Shown: positions 1 to 12,944, counted from the first letter of the stretch. The stretch: DNA of 64,000 bases from Scedosporium boydii (GCA_002221725.1 NJFT01000055.1:124001-188000), one strand, 5' to 3'. Made by a program: numbers and translations. The notes: a model not told the origin generated them from the sequence alone.

Positions 1-1946
1 CTCAGAGAAGCAGCCCAAGCCGTTGAGACGGGCGACTGCCGCCCGTCGTCATTTCCCAGACAAAGCACTTTGACGGGATCAATTGATATCCATCAAGGCT
101 AGATTGCTCAAGAGGCCATCCGGGTGCAACTCATTACCACCAAGGTCCTCTCCTCTATTTCCATGCCATGGCGATGGGTGAGGATAGTTTCTAATAGTCG
201 GTGGAACTCTTCTTCTTAATCAAATCTCCAGAACCAAACACGAAAGCGTTCAATCTTCGCGGCCCACTCTTCCGATCCTCTAATCAGACAATGGGGTGTT
301 GACACGCTGGAATCAATCAGTGATCAGTCTCTGTTGTATAAACCCAATAGACTGTTTGATGAGCACGGAAGGCCCCAATCGATCATACTTGGTATTTTCA
401 TGGAAGATCTCTTGCGTATACGAGGGACCCTCTCATTCTCCAGCGATCCAAAAAATGATTAAGATTGGCCGATCATCGATGCACGATGGCATAGCTGGCA
501 CCACAATCACTACGAAGTAGGCATCGCTGGAACGTCCACGACCAAGAATTTAACCAACACTTGTAAGACATCAATTGATAGAATAGAATGTTCCGGATGC
601 AGTCCAGGCTATTCAGCGACTGAGCCCTCCAATATCAATCCCCCGCAACATACCCCTCAGAGCCAAGATCCACCAGCCTGGTGGTGGACCCTTCTCGAAT
701 CCTGGCTCCCTTGCCTCGCCCATCCACATCCACATGCGTTTTTTTTTTTTCTTCTCCCAAAAATCTACAAAGTAATATTATATTGTACGAGATTAGAGCC
801 GAGTTCCATTCCCGCAAGTGCTTACCCATCCTCACTGACGCCCGCTGAGCTCCGCTCGTCCTGTGGCGAACCACAGCCTGGTTACCCTAGTCACGAAGCA
901 TTCAATAACCCATCTTTTACTGGTAGGCAGCCTACATCTGACGGGATAGTTCGGACCGAGATGGGAACACGAAAAATGGGACGCGGGAGCCCTTTCCGAG
1001 AATTACAGCTCACGTCAGTATTTCTCCGCTATCTTGTCCTACGGCGAACGAAATAAACAGCTCCCCGCATCTGAGCACGAGTACGAGGGCTGCTTGACGA
1101 GTGGATGCCTAGAGGTGCAGCGCAGTCCAATTGAAGGCAGCCGTGAAGAAGAGTGATGGAACATACGGAGTAAAGGGCAGATCACTCACCCCAGCTAACC
1201 ATGGCTACTTTAGTGGCGATGCTGGACGTTGGTGTGGTGCAAAGTCGAGTTGGAATGCGCACGCGACGTCTGGGCGGGTGTTGGAAGGCCAGGAGGAAGC
1301 TCACCCACCCGCTTTACAGATTTTTCCCATTCCATCTCCTGACCTTGTTTTTCGGGATTCGCGTCTTCATTCGCCATTTGACTCCGATCAGCACGCGCAA
1401 TCCGACGAATGCGGTAATTCAGCGAGCCCTCAGCGAGCCATTGAATTGGGGGTTCGCCCTGCTTTTTACATTTGTCTTCGGGAGGCTCGGTATTTGGGGA
1501 AATCTTGGAAAGGGGATATTTCTCGCAATTCGAGACCAAAACGTCTTTCTAAGGTACAGTCCAGTGGTCGATACCAGTCTTCAAAGTATAGACCTTTTTC
1601 GAGTGTCTTTTCCCAGGCAAGGAAAGCGTTCGAAGCCGACGACTTTCCATACCGTCAAAGGTTATAGCCACGTCGTTGGTCTTGACGCCACTGCAAAGTC
1701 CGCTTGCGTCAATCGAGTTCTAGCGCAATTGATATCGCGAGATTGATTAACAAGCAATCATTTGAGAACCAAGACTCTTTTTGAAAAGAACAAAGGGGAA
1801 AATAAATAAATAAATAAAATAAAACAAGGTCTCAATTGCGCACAAATGACCCATTGCTCGTGATATCGCCAAACATTCCTCGCCTCCGGCCGGTCCGGAG
1901 AGTCCGAATCCAGGAGCGAGGAATTGAGAGAGAGCAAAAAAGAAAG

Positions 1947-1991
<45 letters not shown>

Positions 1992-2516
1992 TACAATAAT
2001 TACTATCTATTGGCGTCACGTAGCCTGCCGCCTGGGTCTGGGGATGCTTTGAATAACCGGCCTGCTTGCCCGTGTTAATCGAAGCATTCGACGTGTGTCG
2101 TCGGCTCAGGGACGGATCCGCAATCGCGGACGAGCTGCACTTTCATCGGCATCTTGCCATCGATTCTTCGAGCTATGCCTCTTTCGTATCCCGCACGCGG
2201 CTCCACACATTCTAAATGCCAATGTGCATTCGCAACGACACGATCTCACAAGCGCCACGAGGCGGCAAGTCGGCAAGTCATCATAGTTCATTTTATAGAC
2301 TCTCCCCAAGTTCCAACGTTCCGCCGGTTTCTAGATATTGATACCAGACCTCCGAATTGATGACCCCTCGTGAGCCCTACTTTTTTGTTTTGTCTATCAC
2401 CCCATACCGGGACCCGCAATTGAACAACCATAGTATACACCCCATGAGCCTACTCCAGATTAAGATATCAAGCATTATTCCATCAAATCCCCGCCCCGTT
2501 ACTCCTTAGGCGCCGA
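1..2516. other. Gene-poor left flank
   Basis: No reading frame here has recognisable domain content or coding-like composition. The longest open frames, two overlapping ones at 1131-1746, overlap each other in different frames and look like chance. The stretch contains an (AG)n microsatellite near 1951-1987, a short poly-T run near 739-750 and two copies of the palindrome ATCAATTGAT at 78-87 and 570-579. The last few hundred bases probably include the 3' untranslated region of the regulator gene that ends at 2517. Confidence 0.5.
1951..1987. repeat. (AG)n dinucleotide microsatellite
   Basis: A nearly perfect run of about 18 AG units, preceded by a purine-rich stretch of AAAG-type units from about 1935. 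It is simple-sequence DNA in a gene-free region and is likely length-variable between strains. Confidence 0.9.
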
Positions 2517-5359
2517 TTAGAAGTAGAACCCGGATTGCGGCGGCTGCTGCTGTCCAGGTGGCGGTTGCGCCATGAATTCAAAGTTCATGGCATCAAATCC
2601 AGTATTATTATTGTTCCATGGTTCGGGGGATTCTGTGGTAACGCCCCTGTTAGACTAACACTGACAACAGCATTTTGATGGTATGTAGATGCCAAACTTA
2701 CCCCACCAGATAGAGTCGTAGAGGTCTAGCGGAGACATGTAAGGGGTGGGATCCATGCCAACTATATTGTCCAGATTCACGCCGGATACCGGCTGAGTCG
2801 GCGATAGGCTATTACGCGGCCCGAGGTTAGTGTTTGCAAACTACGTGACAAAGGGAGGATTAAGATGGTTTGCTATACTTAGTGTAGTCAGGAATTGCCG
2901 CGCCGCGCTGTTGCATCTCCGCCATCGTACGCGCAGCATCCTGGTGTGCCGGATCGATACCCGTGAGAGGCGGCGGACGGTATTGCGCGTCTTCAATATT
3001 TGCGTTAAGGGGCGGAGCAGTGAAAGGCTGGGCGGGAGCCACAGGTTCGGTGAGGGTGCTGGGAGTGGTTTCTACGCCTTCTCTTTTCACGGAAGTGCCC
3101 GTGATAGAACCGTGCTTATACATATTCTTTAAAGCCATCAGGGCCCTCCACAAAGGGCCCGATAATTCGATATCCTTATCCGTCTTCTTGACACCCCCGG
3201 AAGGCGAGGGCTGCTCCTTCGCCGCCGTCGCCGATAGAGCTGCGATTAAATCGCCTTGAAGTTGGCGAATCTCCGGGTCCTGCTTGGTGTCGACCAGGAT
3301 GCCGAGGAGCAGCGCTGAAGAAAGTCCGTTATAGGTAAACGCCCAGCTACGCGTTGGGATAACAGAGAGTTGATGCATCGAGAGGAACATCTTAACCGTC
3401 GTAATAAGATTAGTCTTGCACTCGTCGGCGATAAAGGCTTTTTGCGATTCATCGAAAGGACAGTCTCGGCGCAGCGCAGGCCGGCAAGCGACGGATATGG
3501 TGAACGCAAGATGCAGTTGAATGGCAAAATGTTGTAGTCTGTCCTTGACAGTACGGCACTTGTCCTTAAACTGGATTTGCGGCACGACTTTTGTTCCGAG
3601 TTCTCTCACCGAGTCGCAAATATCGATAATTTGATCGTAGGTCGCACCCGCTATGAGATCGGGAGAAAGCCGTCTGCATATTATGTGTGTGAGGTGATAC
3701 ATGGCTTCTAGGTACGTGTATTGGTCGGCCGTCTGCGGTAGGATGCTGGTCGGGATGTTCGTTACGGGATACCTGCCATTTAATGCTCATGTTAGCGCTG
3801 AGTAGGAGGGAGAAGACCACGGGTGACCATGCCTGTCGAATGATAAGGAAATAAGAGTATCATGCCACGTGCATGTCCACCACAGTTTCCTTCGAATAAC
3901 TTCTTTCGCCTTTGCCTCGGGTGTAGTGAGTTCTTTTCCGTCGTGGGGTGCCGGCCGATGAAGTCCCAGGGACTGGGCAAGGCGGCAAGTTAGACCAAGG
4001 ATGGCCCAAGAAGCCTCCGCCTTCATGTCGTTGAGCAAGACGAAACTTGTCAGGAGTAAGACTTGAATAGAATCGTACGTCGGTCTGGTGATGTGGTCCA
4101 TATTAGCAAAGATAAATGGGCCCGGGGCAACGTAGGTAGGGCTGGCTAGGAGGAATAGGGACCGCACCGGAGTAAGAAATTGGCTAGCCGCAGGAAGTGA
4201 AAGGAAATCTGGATATATTTCTGTGCATCTCTCGTTCGAATATGATACGGTGAGTCATGGTACTGAGATCCGACGGCTAATATTGCGAATAGGATGGCGA
4301 GCCAGGTTGCTGAAACGGGCTTGGGTGAGACGTTCGCGCCTCTCACTGACCGAGCTCGCTCTTCCAAGTATGCCATCAACTTGGACTCGAACTCGTCGAG
4401 GTCAATAACGAATCCCCAGAACGGTTGTGTCACCTCTTTGTAGGTTCTGAAGAGTCTGTCACGGCCGAACGTCAGTCGCCACGGCTGAATTAGTGTGGGC
4501 GCAAGGTCCGTCTTACTTCATTACTTCTCTGTCAGAGGGGAGTTCGGAGGTGATCTCCTGCGTGAGCCGGTCAAGGTGTTTCGTCGACATCAGCGGAAAT
4601 GGCGCCGACGTATCGAGGCCGAGTATGGGCCTCATGTCTTGTCGAAAGTCGCTCACATCGCCCCCATTAGTCGATCCAGGTTGCTCCCTGAGCAAGACGG
4701 GGATGCTGTTCTGGCCCAGATACCTTACGGGCTCTGGTGTGTCGTTTTCGTCCACGCTCGTAGCTTCACCTAGTCAGTAAACAGGAGGGAGTCATAAAAG
4801 AAACAGCAGCAGAGCGGACGATGCGTACTGAAACTCCTCGGCCAGCCTCTGCCGTCTTTGCGACCGCTGTCCGCGCTTGAATCCGGCGAATGAGTTCTTT
4901 TCCGTCCAACAGACCGCCCAGATTGACTGGCGGCCTTTCCGGAGGCACGTTGGTTAGGTTTATATGAGCACAGCTGTGGGTGCTCGCGCTTCACGCAGTT
5001 CTCACACGGCTGCTGATTGTCGCATTTGACTTTGCGTTGCCTGCAAGGCCAGCATGCCGTTCCTAGTCCCCAGGAGGTGAGTGCGAGTCAGCGAAACGAA
5101 GCCGGAGTGAGAAAAGAGCAACGGCGCAATATAAAAGTGAGGGTAAGAAGATATCTGCAGCCCTTTTCCCGACGTTCCACAAGGGGAAATATAGAGATGG
5201 GAGAGGCGAAGACGTAATATTTCTGCGAGGGGCAATGCAGACAGAGGCAGACATACCGTATCGCACCTTGCGGTGTGAATGGATTATGCGGCTCGCCTCC
5301 TCTGGGGTCAAGTCCTTGATGGACGCGGTGCCCTCTGGGGGATCCAATGCGTCCTCCAT
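2517..5359 (-). CDS. Zn2Cys6 fungal transcription factor
   Basis: Eight exons, complement(join(2517..2632, 2702..2808, 2879..3772, 3833..4084, 4168..4455, 4517..4769, 4829..5062, 5257..5359)), give 748 codons with all phases consistent. The binuclear zinc cluster sits at the exon 1/2 junction (about residues 38-65), with spacing C-x2-C-x6-C-x5-C-x2-C-x8-C and the basic segment RQRKVK. Residues from about 200 onward match the fungal-specific transcription factor middle homology region (Fungal_trans type), with motifs such as WGFVIDLDEFESKL, CRLAQSLGLHRP and SLSFDR. The C-terminus is rich in Pro, Gln and Asn and ends in GFYF. It is expected to be a nuclear, sequence-specific regulator; its target pathway cannot be read from sequence, so no symbol is given. 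Intron 3773-3832 uses a GC donor. The gene is divergent from the RdRP gene across a shared 1.1 kb region. Confidence 0.9.
3773..3832 (-). other. GC-AG intron in the regulator gene
   Basis: This 60-nt intron has the donor AG|GCATGG, an internal branch-like GCTAAC and the acceptor GGCAG|G. Only this junction restores the frame, joining SLSFDR to YPVTNIPTS in the conserved middle homology domain. No GT donor nearby gives the right phase. GC-AG introns are a minor class in fungi. Confidence 0.75.
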
Positions 5360-6464
5360 GACCAGAAACGGGAATCTTGGGAAGAAGTGTTACGAATGAA
5401 TGCCGAACACCGAGACAGGTGCCGTAGACATCAGAAGATTTTCAAGGAGGGGCATAGGTTATAAGCTCGCCTGTAAAAAGTTGAGAAGGTGTGACCCATG
5501 GAGGGGGTGTGGAATGCCACCCAGCACGGTGCCTTATCACTGTGCACACCGACCAAGTTCCTTGGCATATCCACAGTGTTAATCGGAGGAGGCATCCCCA
5601 TTTGCCAATTCTTCGACGCTAACTCGGTAGCTCCGCGGAAGTGGAAAGGCTCAACTCTCCACTTTCCCGAGTCGACCAGTGTGAAGCACATTGGAGATCG
5701 AGCAATTGCTGCGTCATAGCCAGCAAGGTTTTTGTCCAAGATTACCTCACCAAGGGCATTGTCACGTGGCCGATTCCCATCGTTCAAGTGCTCAGGGGTG
5801 TTCAGTCAAGGTACCAAAGTACTCCTTGCAGTATGACGAAGGAAACCGTCAATGGAATAGGAACGGGGAACAGGTCCAAAGATATCACCAGGAGGCTTTC
5901 ACCTATCAGTGCTGGAGACGGTCTGTTCCATTAGATGGCTTGGAGGCGGCTTTGTTCAAAATTAATGAACATCGAAGGATTTGAAGCTCCAATGCTACGA
6001 TTGTACTCGGAAGCTTGGACCGTCGAGAGAGCAAGGGGCTGTGCGACGTACGACGCGGGAGTCCCTTGCGCAGTTAAGGCCCCAAAAAGGAGGGGGCGTG
6101 GAAGGGGGGGGGAGGTTTTGGCTGGCAAGGCTGGCCCTGGGCTGAATTACTTTCAATTTGCGACGATCCAACGATTCTCAAGCATCAAGGTAGCAGTGTC
6201 TGGCTTAGCCTCCGGCCCAGCGACTCTTCCTGCGTGCCTTCGCTCTGATTATGTGCGAGAGTTCAGCGGTGTACCACTCGATCCTCCCTTAAAGGGCCTT
6301 GACCAGAGACCGTTCGACAGTGCGCATTGGTTGCTCGAGCACGCATTGATGTGACTTCAGGCTAAGAATTAATTTAGCTTGGTCTGGTGCTGGCGTCTCG
6401 TTGGCCACAAGGGCAGCGAACGTATCACAGATAGAGCCTAAGGCCAAAGAGAGTATCCGACACC
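5360..6464. promoter_or_regulatory. Shared divergent upstream region (regulator / RdRP)
   Basis: This 1.1 kb stretch separates the start codons of the Zn2Cys6 regulator (leftward) and the RNA-dependent RNA polymerase (rightward), so it must carry both promoters and 5' leaders. Open frames at 5431-5787(-) and 5935-6354(+) lack recognisable domains and I treat them as chance. No specific operator could be assigned. Confidence 0.45.
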
Positions 6465-9400
6465 ATGGACCGTCACCGGCCTATACCATCGGCACACACC
6501 ACACCAGTGAAGCCGACGGCCGAGTGCACGTTTATTGAAGACCTCAATGCAAAATACGGATTAGGCATTGAGTTCCCTCCTCTGCACCTATCTCCTAGAA
6601 AACGCAGAGAAGCCCAGACAACCGAGGCAGCACGCCGGGCAGATGACATACGCAGACTGACCCATCGCCTCTATTACGGCAGTCCCGAAACTCTGACAGC
6701 CGTTGAACTGCAATTCCAGAACGCGGCACAATCCATCTGTTCCCAGTGGGTCCCGAAGCCCCAACCCGTGACGGGACTCATTCCGGTCACCGATGCCGTG
6801 CCTCAGGCCACAACTGCTGAGGAGCAGCGAGAACTGCAGGAATGTCTCTTGGGCCTCCTTCAACTAGCGGAGTATGACAGTCCTCGTCGCAAACTCTTCG
6901 CCCCTACCTCTGATGCAGCCTCTTTCAAGGGACTAGTAGAAAAGAGTTCTACCCGGCCCGCAAGGCGGACCTTTCGAAAACGGTATTCAGATGAGTTGGA
7001 ACCTCACGGAGATAACCCCTTCACACAGGACGGTCCCTCGGATAGCAAGCGTGCAAGGTCTGCCCTCGATCAAGTCCCGGTTCGTGAGAGAGATCCCGTC
7101 TCCAGACCCAGCCGAGCCTTTGGTCGGCTCGGGTCGAGAGGGGACCTATTCTACCGCAATAATGAAAATGACAGCTTCACGTCCGTCGTTACAGCAGTAT
7201 TTTCAACCACTGGTCGCGTTGGTGACGATACGTTGGTGTCCGATTCTCAGCTGACCCAACCATTCGATGATGATGAGAATCCCAACTTCAAGCCCAGTCT
7301 CATCTCAGCCAACACCGCATTCTACATCCCCGTCGACCCACCTTCCCCTTCCCTAGTCGAACAAACCGATGTCCTAGCCTTGGATGGAGTTCACAACGAT
7401 CCTAACTCTGTCTTAGAGCTAGGGGCAGCGAATGTCCGGGTATCGCACCAGGCTGCAAGCGTGGCTTCCCCGGCTCATATGCAAGCAGAAACTGCTGTTA
7501 CCTGGGAAAGAGTCCAAGATGCAGCGCCTGGGCTGCTCGAGGCAGGCACATTAGCCCGGCAGCAGCAGAGCATCCCTGAGTTGTCAGATCGACACTCATC
7601 TCTTGCCAATCCGCCGCAACTTGATCCCCCTTCTTCGGAGATGCCATTCAGAGAGGTGCCGAGCTGCAGTCAGGATGAACTGTCCATCATTTCATCGTTG
7701 ACAAGCTCCTATCGTGTAGACTTTGAGCCAGGAAAACCGACGGTTGGCCCACATTCGAGCCTTGACGCTCGATTGAGAGATTCATGGCGTAAGTTCTCAT
7801 GTATCTCCTTGCACCCTACGCTCTATTCTTTTCTACACCCATGCACGAGATTTCAGCATCATTAACACTGCGCAAGCTAAACTCCCCGAGTCCCTAATCA
7901 ACGCCCCGCTTCCCATCATCTGGGAAGTGACTAGGGCTGCCCTTCACTGCGGTGTAGAGTTGGCAGACCTTGAGATAAACTACAATGACAGGTTGCGTGA
8001 TCAGATGGCATTCAACCAGGAGTTACGAGCTCACCCAGCATTCATCGCCGCGTCCAAACCCCTTCCTGGAATGTGCGACCCTAGGGCTTGGAAGGCGGCA
8101 TTCTCTACTTTCCGGCATAATGGACGAACAGTTACTTTAGTGATGGAGGCCAAGGCTAACCCTGACAACAAGGGGCCTCTCTTTCTCTTCTCCCTGGAGC
8201 CTCTCAAGTTCGACCTCGGCCATCGGCTTTGCAGGCGATTTGGTGCCGATAGGTTCTTAGAGGTTATCTTCCCCGCTCCACCAACAATCTCCAAGGATGC
8301 AGACACAGTAGATCGAGTAAATCGCTGGCTTTCGCAAGTTCCGCACGTTGTGCTCAGCCGGGTTTGGCGCGCGTTCTTCCTAAAGGACGCGAAAAAACAG
8401 ATAAAGGAGGACCAGTTCAACTGGGTGCGGAAGACGTATCTACAACAGTACAGAGTATATTTCTTCTGTGAAGACGGCGCCAATTTTGTGCACAGAAACC
8501 GACATGTCCATTTCCCTCCAAAAGAGCAGGCATTTAGTGTGGAAACCCGGACGAAGATGACCCTATCCCGTTTGCTAGAATGGGCAATTGGCCTCTCTCG
8601 TAGCAAATCGCAGAAATCCCTCAAGCTTTTCTCTCGGCTCGCGCTAAGTATGATGTTGCAGATTTCCTTACTTGTTGTGCTTTCTGACGGTATCCCCCCT
8701 TAGGCTTGACTCCAACGACTGCAACAGTAGTCCTCCGGAAAGAAGAAATTATTTGCCATGAGGAGGATATACTATCTCCTACAGGCAATATCATGAATGA
8801 TGGTATTGGTCGGATGTCTGGTACTTTAGCCCAAAAGATACGCGACGTGCTCGGCTTAGATGCGACGCCGAGTGGATTCCAGGGACGTATGGGGAGCGCA
8901 AAAGGATTTTGGATCGTCGACGTCGACACCTACCATGAGAAGGATGGCGAGGTCTGGATCGAGACATACCCATCCCAACGCAAGTGGGAATGTGACTTTG
9001 AAGACGAGGACCATCGCACTTTTGAAGTGAAGAGCTACTCACGGGAACTGAGGTCGGCTGCTTTAAATAAGCAATTCATTACCGTCCTCGAGGACCGGGC
9101 CGAAAACCGTAGTCTCATGAGAGAAACGCTTGCCGAACTCCTGCGTCGCGCTGTAAGCGAAGAGCTCGGGGCTCAGATGCTCGCGGCCAATGATCCCATG
9201 TCTCTACAACGATGGGCCAGTCTCAACCCCTCTGCCCGAGCAGACAGGATTCTCCATGGCGAGGTTGGGTTCCTAGCAGGGCTACCAAATGCCGACGAAG
9301 AAATTATAAAGTTCCTCTTGGACGGCGGATTCCGCGTATCGGAGCTGAAGTTTCTACGCGAGTTGGTCTATAAGGTTGCGAAACGCAGACAGGAGAAGCT

Positions 9401-10841
9401 GCAAGAAAAACTCAAAGTCCAAGTACCACGGTCGACCTACGCATACATGGTAGTTGATTTCTCTGGACTGCTGCGGGAGAACGAAGTGCATATTGGATTC
9501 TCTTCGAGCTTTCATAGCGATGGCGAGTCGGAGACCCTGTTGCACGGTGTTCCGATTCTCGTGGCAAGAGCTCCGGCACACTTTCCGAGCGATATTCAGA
9601 AGGTGAAGGCAGTCTACAAACCCGAGCTTCGTCACCTGACGAATGTGATTGTCTTCCCGTCGCAGGGCAATGTGCCGTTGGCAGACCTGCTTTCCGGTGG
9701 CGATTACGATGGAGACCAAGCCTGGGTATGCTGGGATCCTAACATTGTCAACAATTTCCGGAATGCACCCGTGCCCCCGCAGCCGGATCTCGTCGAAGCC
9801 GGATATCTCCACGTTGACAACGACACTTTCGACCAAACGCTGACGAGATGCGGGAATATGCTAGAAGTCGCATTGTCGCACTTCCTCCTCCAGAGTTTCG
9901 TGTTCAGCATGCAGGGGGACCTCTTGGGACAGTGTACAAATTACAAGGAGAGGCTCTGCTACAGGACGAACAAAATCGGGGACAAATCCGCCGTGCTTCT
10001 GAGCACACTTGTCTCAAAACTAGTGGACAGAGCCAAACAAGGCATCACCTTCACCCAAAAAGATTGGCAGGCACTCATCAAGGCCGAATGCCTTCCCAAC
10101 ATGTGGGCGCTCGAGGAACCCGCCTACATGAAATCCGATTGCTCGGGACATGATAAGCACATCTTGGACTGGTTAAAATTCAATGTGATCAAGCCTAAGA
10201 TCGCGGAGGAGCTGACGAGACTTGAGTCGTCTCTTGGGGACGCTCGCCACTGGGACAAGGATCTAGCTTTCTACTACGATGAGCTGGAGGTCCTGAAAGC
10301 TAAATCTAGGACCTATGGTGGTCTGTTTACCAAGCTATGCAACGATCTCCACGACATCCACTCCAGGTGGAAAGAGATTCAGGGAAATCATCAAATCGGC
10401 TATCACGAGAAGGTGCATAAGGTGTACCAGGCCTACGTTGAAGTGAAGCCGCACAAGTCGGTCCTCAAGACGCATGCCAAAACCTACCTCTACGGTACCG
10501 ACGAGAATGCCCCCGACGGCGTCAGCAGGTGGGGTCTAATCAAGGCTTCCTGTCTGTTCAAGCTGTTCTACCAGAAAGGTGCCAGGTTCGCCTTCACGAT
10601 GGCGGGCGCGCAGCTGCAAAGGATCAAGGCCGAGAGGTGCGCTGCCAGGAATCCAGGCACGGCTTCTTCGAGACCTTCAGCTTCGGTGGTGGCGGAAATG
10701 TACGCTTGCCACAGGCCGGACAACAAGATCATCGACGCTTTGATGGCCCGGAAGGGCATGGGTGGATATTGTGAGAGTTTGGCCGACATTCATGAGGAGC
10801 ACTTCTTCGATGCTGAAGGGAACGAAATCGACGACGCATAG
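6465..10841 (+). CDS. RNA-dependent RNA polymerase, QDE-1/RrpA type (RNA silencing)
   Basis: Three exons, join(6465..7788, 7850..8647, 8704..10841), give 1419 codons, close to the length of Neurospora QDE-1. The enzyme copies single-stranded RNA into double-stranded RNA that feeds Dicer and Argonaute in quelling-type silencing. The diagnostic catalytic loop GGDYDGDQ lies at 9696-9719, placing the metal-binding aspartates at about residues 1041, 1043 and 1045. The N-terminal ~440 residues are Ser/Pro-rich and poorly conserved, as is usual in the family. Intron 2 (8648-8703, GTATGA...TTAG) is clear. Intron 1 is ambiguous: donor GTAAGT at 7789 with acceptor GAG before 7850, or donor GTTCTC at 7793 with acceptor CAG before 7857; both keep the frame. 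Whether this is the quelling paralogue or another RdRP needs phylogeny. Confidence 0.93.
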
Positions 10842-11457
10842 CGCGCGGGCTCGAAGTTCGAGACGGCCGGTCGGGGAGCCGAATAATTGCCGGCGTGCCT
10901 TGAGATCTGGCCGGTGATACCTTTTTTTCTCCTCTTTTCCGTTGGAACTTCCCTCAGCCTTCTTTTCACTGGGTATTGTTCCCCCTTCTTTTATTGAATT
11001 CCGATCAGTTTTGTTTTCTGCGTTTTCCCGCTTTCTAATAACTTCTCTTTCTCTCATTGCTGTTCTTGCGCTTTACTTCGTAATTATACCCTCCTGCCCT
11101 GTTCTATTTGTGTCCATTTCTAGATTTGCCTGTTTTTTTTTTTTTTTTTTTTGTGTTCTGCATTTTGGATATGGCACTATGCTGCAGGTCCTTCCTTTTG
11201 GTCTATTCATTTACTAGTGGTTGGCGAAGTTGGATCCTTGAGATAAACTATGCGCGCCGTACTACGTTTAGGTTTGAGGATCTGTTGGATACGATTTGGG
11301 TTTTGGATTTGTCAATATGACATCCATAAGTGTGTTAACAAGTACAATTGGCCGACTAACTGAGCATTGATGTATAAAAGTCCAGTAGGCTAAGCTCTTA
11401 TTGCCTCTGACCGAACCCCCTTCTATCGGGAGACTCATCAACTAGACGAAATGGCCA
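10842..11457. other. Tail-to-tail 3' region with poly-T tract
   Basis: This is the convergent spacer between the RdRP stop and the exonuclease stop. It is T-rich on the plus strand and has a 20-nt T run at 11133-11152. Both 3' untranslated regions probably end here. No gene is seen. Confidence 0.6.
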
Positions 11458-12944
11458 TCACTCATCCGCTTCATTCATGCATGTCGTTTCTTCCTCGTTA
11501 GCCACCAACCCCTTAACTACGTCTCCGTATTGTGGGTTTCCCTCTATGGAACCAACAGGGAGCAGCCTTCCAACCACGTTAAGCATGTACCAGTGGCATA
11601 AATCCCGTGTCGCAATGGCGTCCTCCAGGGCATTATGGCTGCCGACCTGAATTTCGCGACCAAGCCTGTCCTGGACCAGCGCCTTCAGCGTAAAACTACC
11701 CGACTTGCGCTTCTTGTACTTCGGTTCGGCACCGTTGACAGGCACGCCACCGTCCTCGTTTCCGACTTCTTCTTTTTCTCGCCCACCGAGGTTAACGGTA
11801 TCGATACGGCACCTCTCCACTATCATACTCTGCTCCAGAATCAAGGTGTCCACCACATTTGTGTGAATCAGCCTCATCGAAGTGAGGTCCTGATGGAGCG
11901 CATGGCCAACAATAATCGTCTCTGGTCCGATGAATGAGTAAAGGGCCGCCCTCGCATCGTCCCTACCACGGAAACACTTTCCTGCTCGTCGTGCACGCTC
12001 GAGGTCGTAGAAGCGGATTCCGGAAAAGGGCGAATTGTAGTGCAGCATGCGCACCTTGGGAAAAACGAGTTTGTTGATGAGGACGGCGCCGGAGAAGTAG
12101 TCGACCACGGCGAGGCTGATGAGTTCTGAGTCACCCGTGATAGAGACGCCCATCTCACAGTCGAGGGCAACAGCACGGCGGGTCTGGGGATGGCACCACG
12201 GATCGATCGTTGGAGTTTGGTGATATTGCCATTGAGAGATGAGCCACTCGATTTTGTGGTCGGTGGGCCGGTGAAATTCAGCAGATTTGCAGGGTTTCGA
12301 GAACTGAGAGTGGCCGTTGCAGCAAGACCAAAGCTATTTGCTTGTTAGGGAATATCAGTTTGATTGAGGGCACCCGGATGGACTTACGCCGCGGACTATT
12401 TGTCCATCGTGAAAGTGGCATGCCATGACCACTGTTTTCTGCTTGGGTGGGCGTGAAGCCGTGGCGTTGGTGGAATCTAATTTAGCAAGCATACGTCAAT
12501 TCTCGGTTCTCTCGTGTCACTATCCATCAAATGAGGCGCCGCATACCTAGCTGGACAGCCACAGAGAGTGTGTCGCTGGAGGTTGTGGGAGGGCGAAGCA
12601 GGACTCCTCCTGAAGCCGCATCATTCTTGCTCGATGCTTCGGCCTGTTCGGTCTTCTCATTTGGAATCTCATGCTTCTTCTTCTTCTGGCCTTTGTTGTA
12701 GCTCCTCCTCTTACCATTGTTTTTATGGAGAGCTGGAACATCAGTGAGCTTACAGACAAATCTATCCAGATCCGTGGTTTGTTAACCTACATCGAAAGCA
12801 CCGGGAACAACGTCTCTTCTTCTCGACTTCGGCGAGAGTTAAAGGCTTGCTAATGTATCCGTTGTGGTCGAGCATGTCTTGCGTATGGATGAGGTCCGTA
12901 AGCTGTTGCATATAGCTCTCGGTGAAGGGAATTATAGCAGCCAT
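11458..12944 (-). CDS. DEDDh RNA exonuclease (Rex-type)
   Basis: The certain part is complement(join(11458..12333, 12388..12476)), plus a preceding exon ending at 12547 and an N-terminal open segment starting at ATG 12944. The last exon shows a complete DEDDh set: ExoI ALDCEMG, ExoII GHALHQDL and ExoIII HNALEDA. This identifies a 3'-5' exoribonuclease of the Rex family that trims structured RNAs. Upstream is a likely zinc-binding segment, CHFHDGQ followed by WSCCNGHSQFSKPC, that often precedes the nuclease domain in fungal relatives. The junction between the N-terminal segment (to about 12787, ending RRCSRCFR) and the lysine-rich exon (12707..12547) is uncertain. Joining donor AG|GTTAAC at 12786 to acceptor AAGAG before 12707 gives a 427-residue protein, but the donor is weak. 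Confidence 0.82.

Noticed and set aside
1131..1746. Two overlapping ~180-codon open frames
   Set aside because: They overlap each other in different frames, have no recognisable domain, no typical intron signals and look like chance in a gene-free flank.
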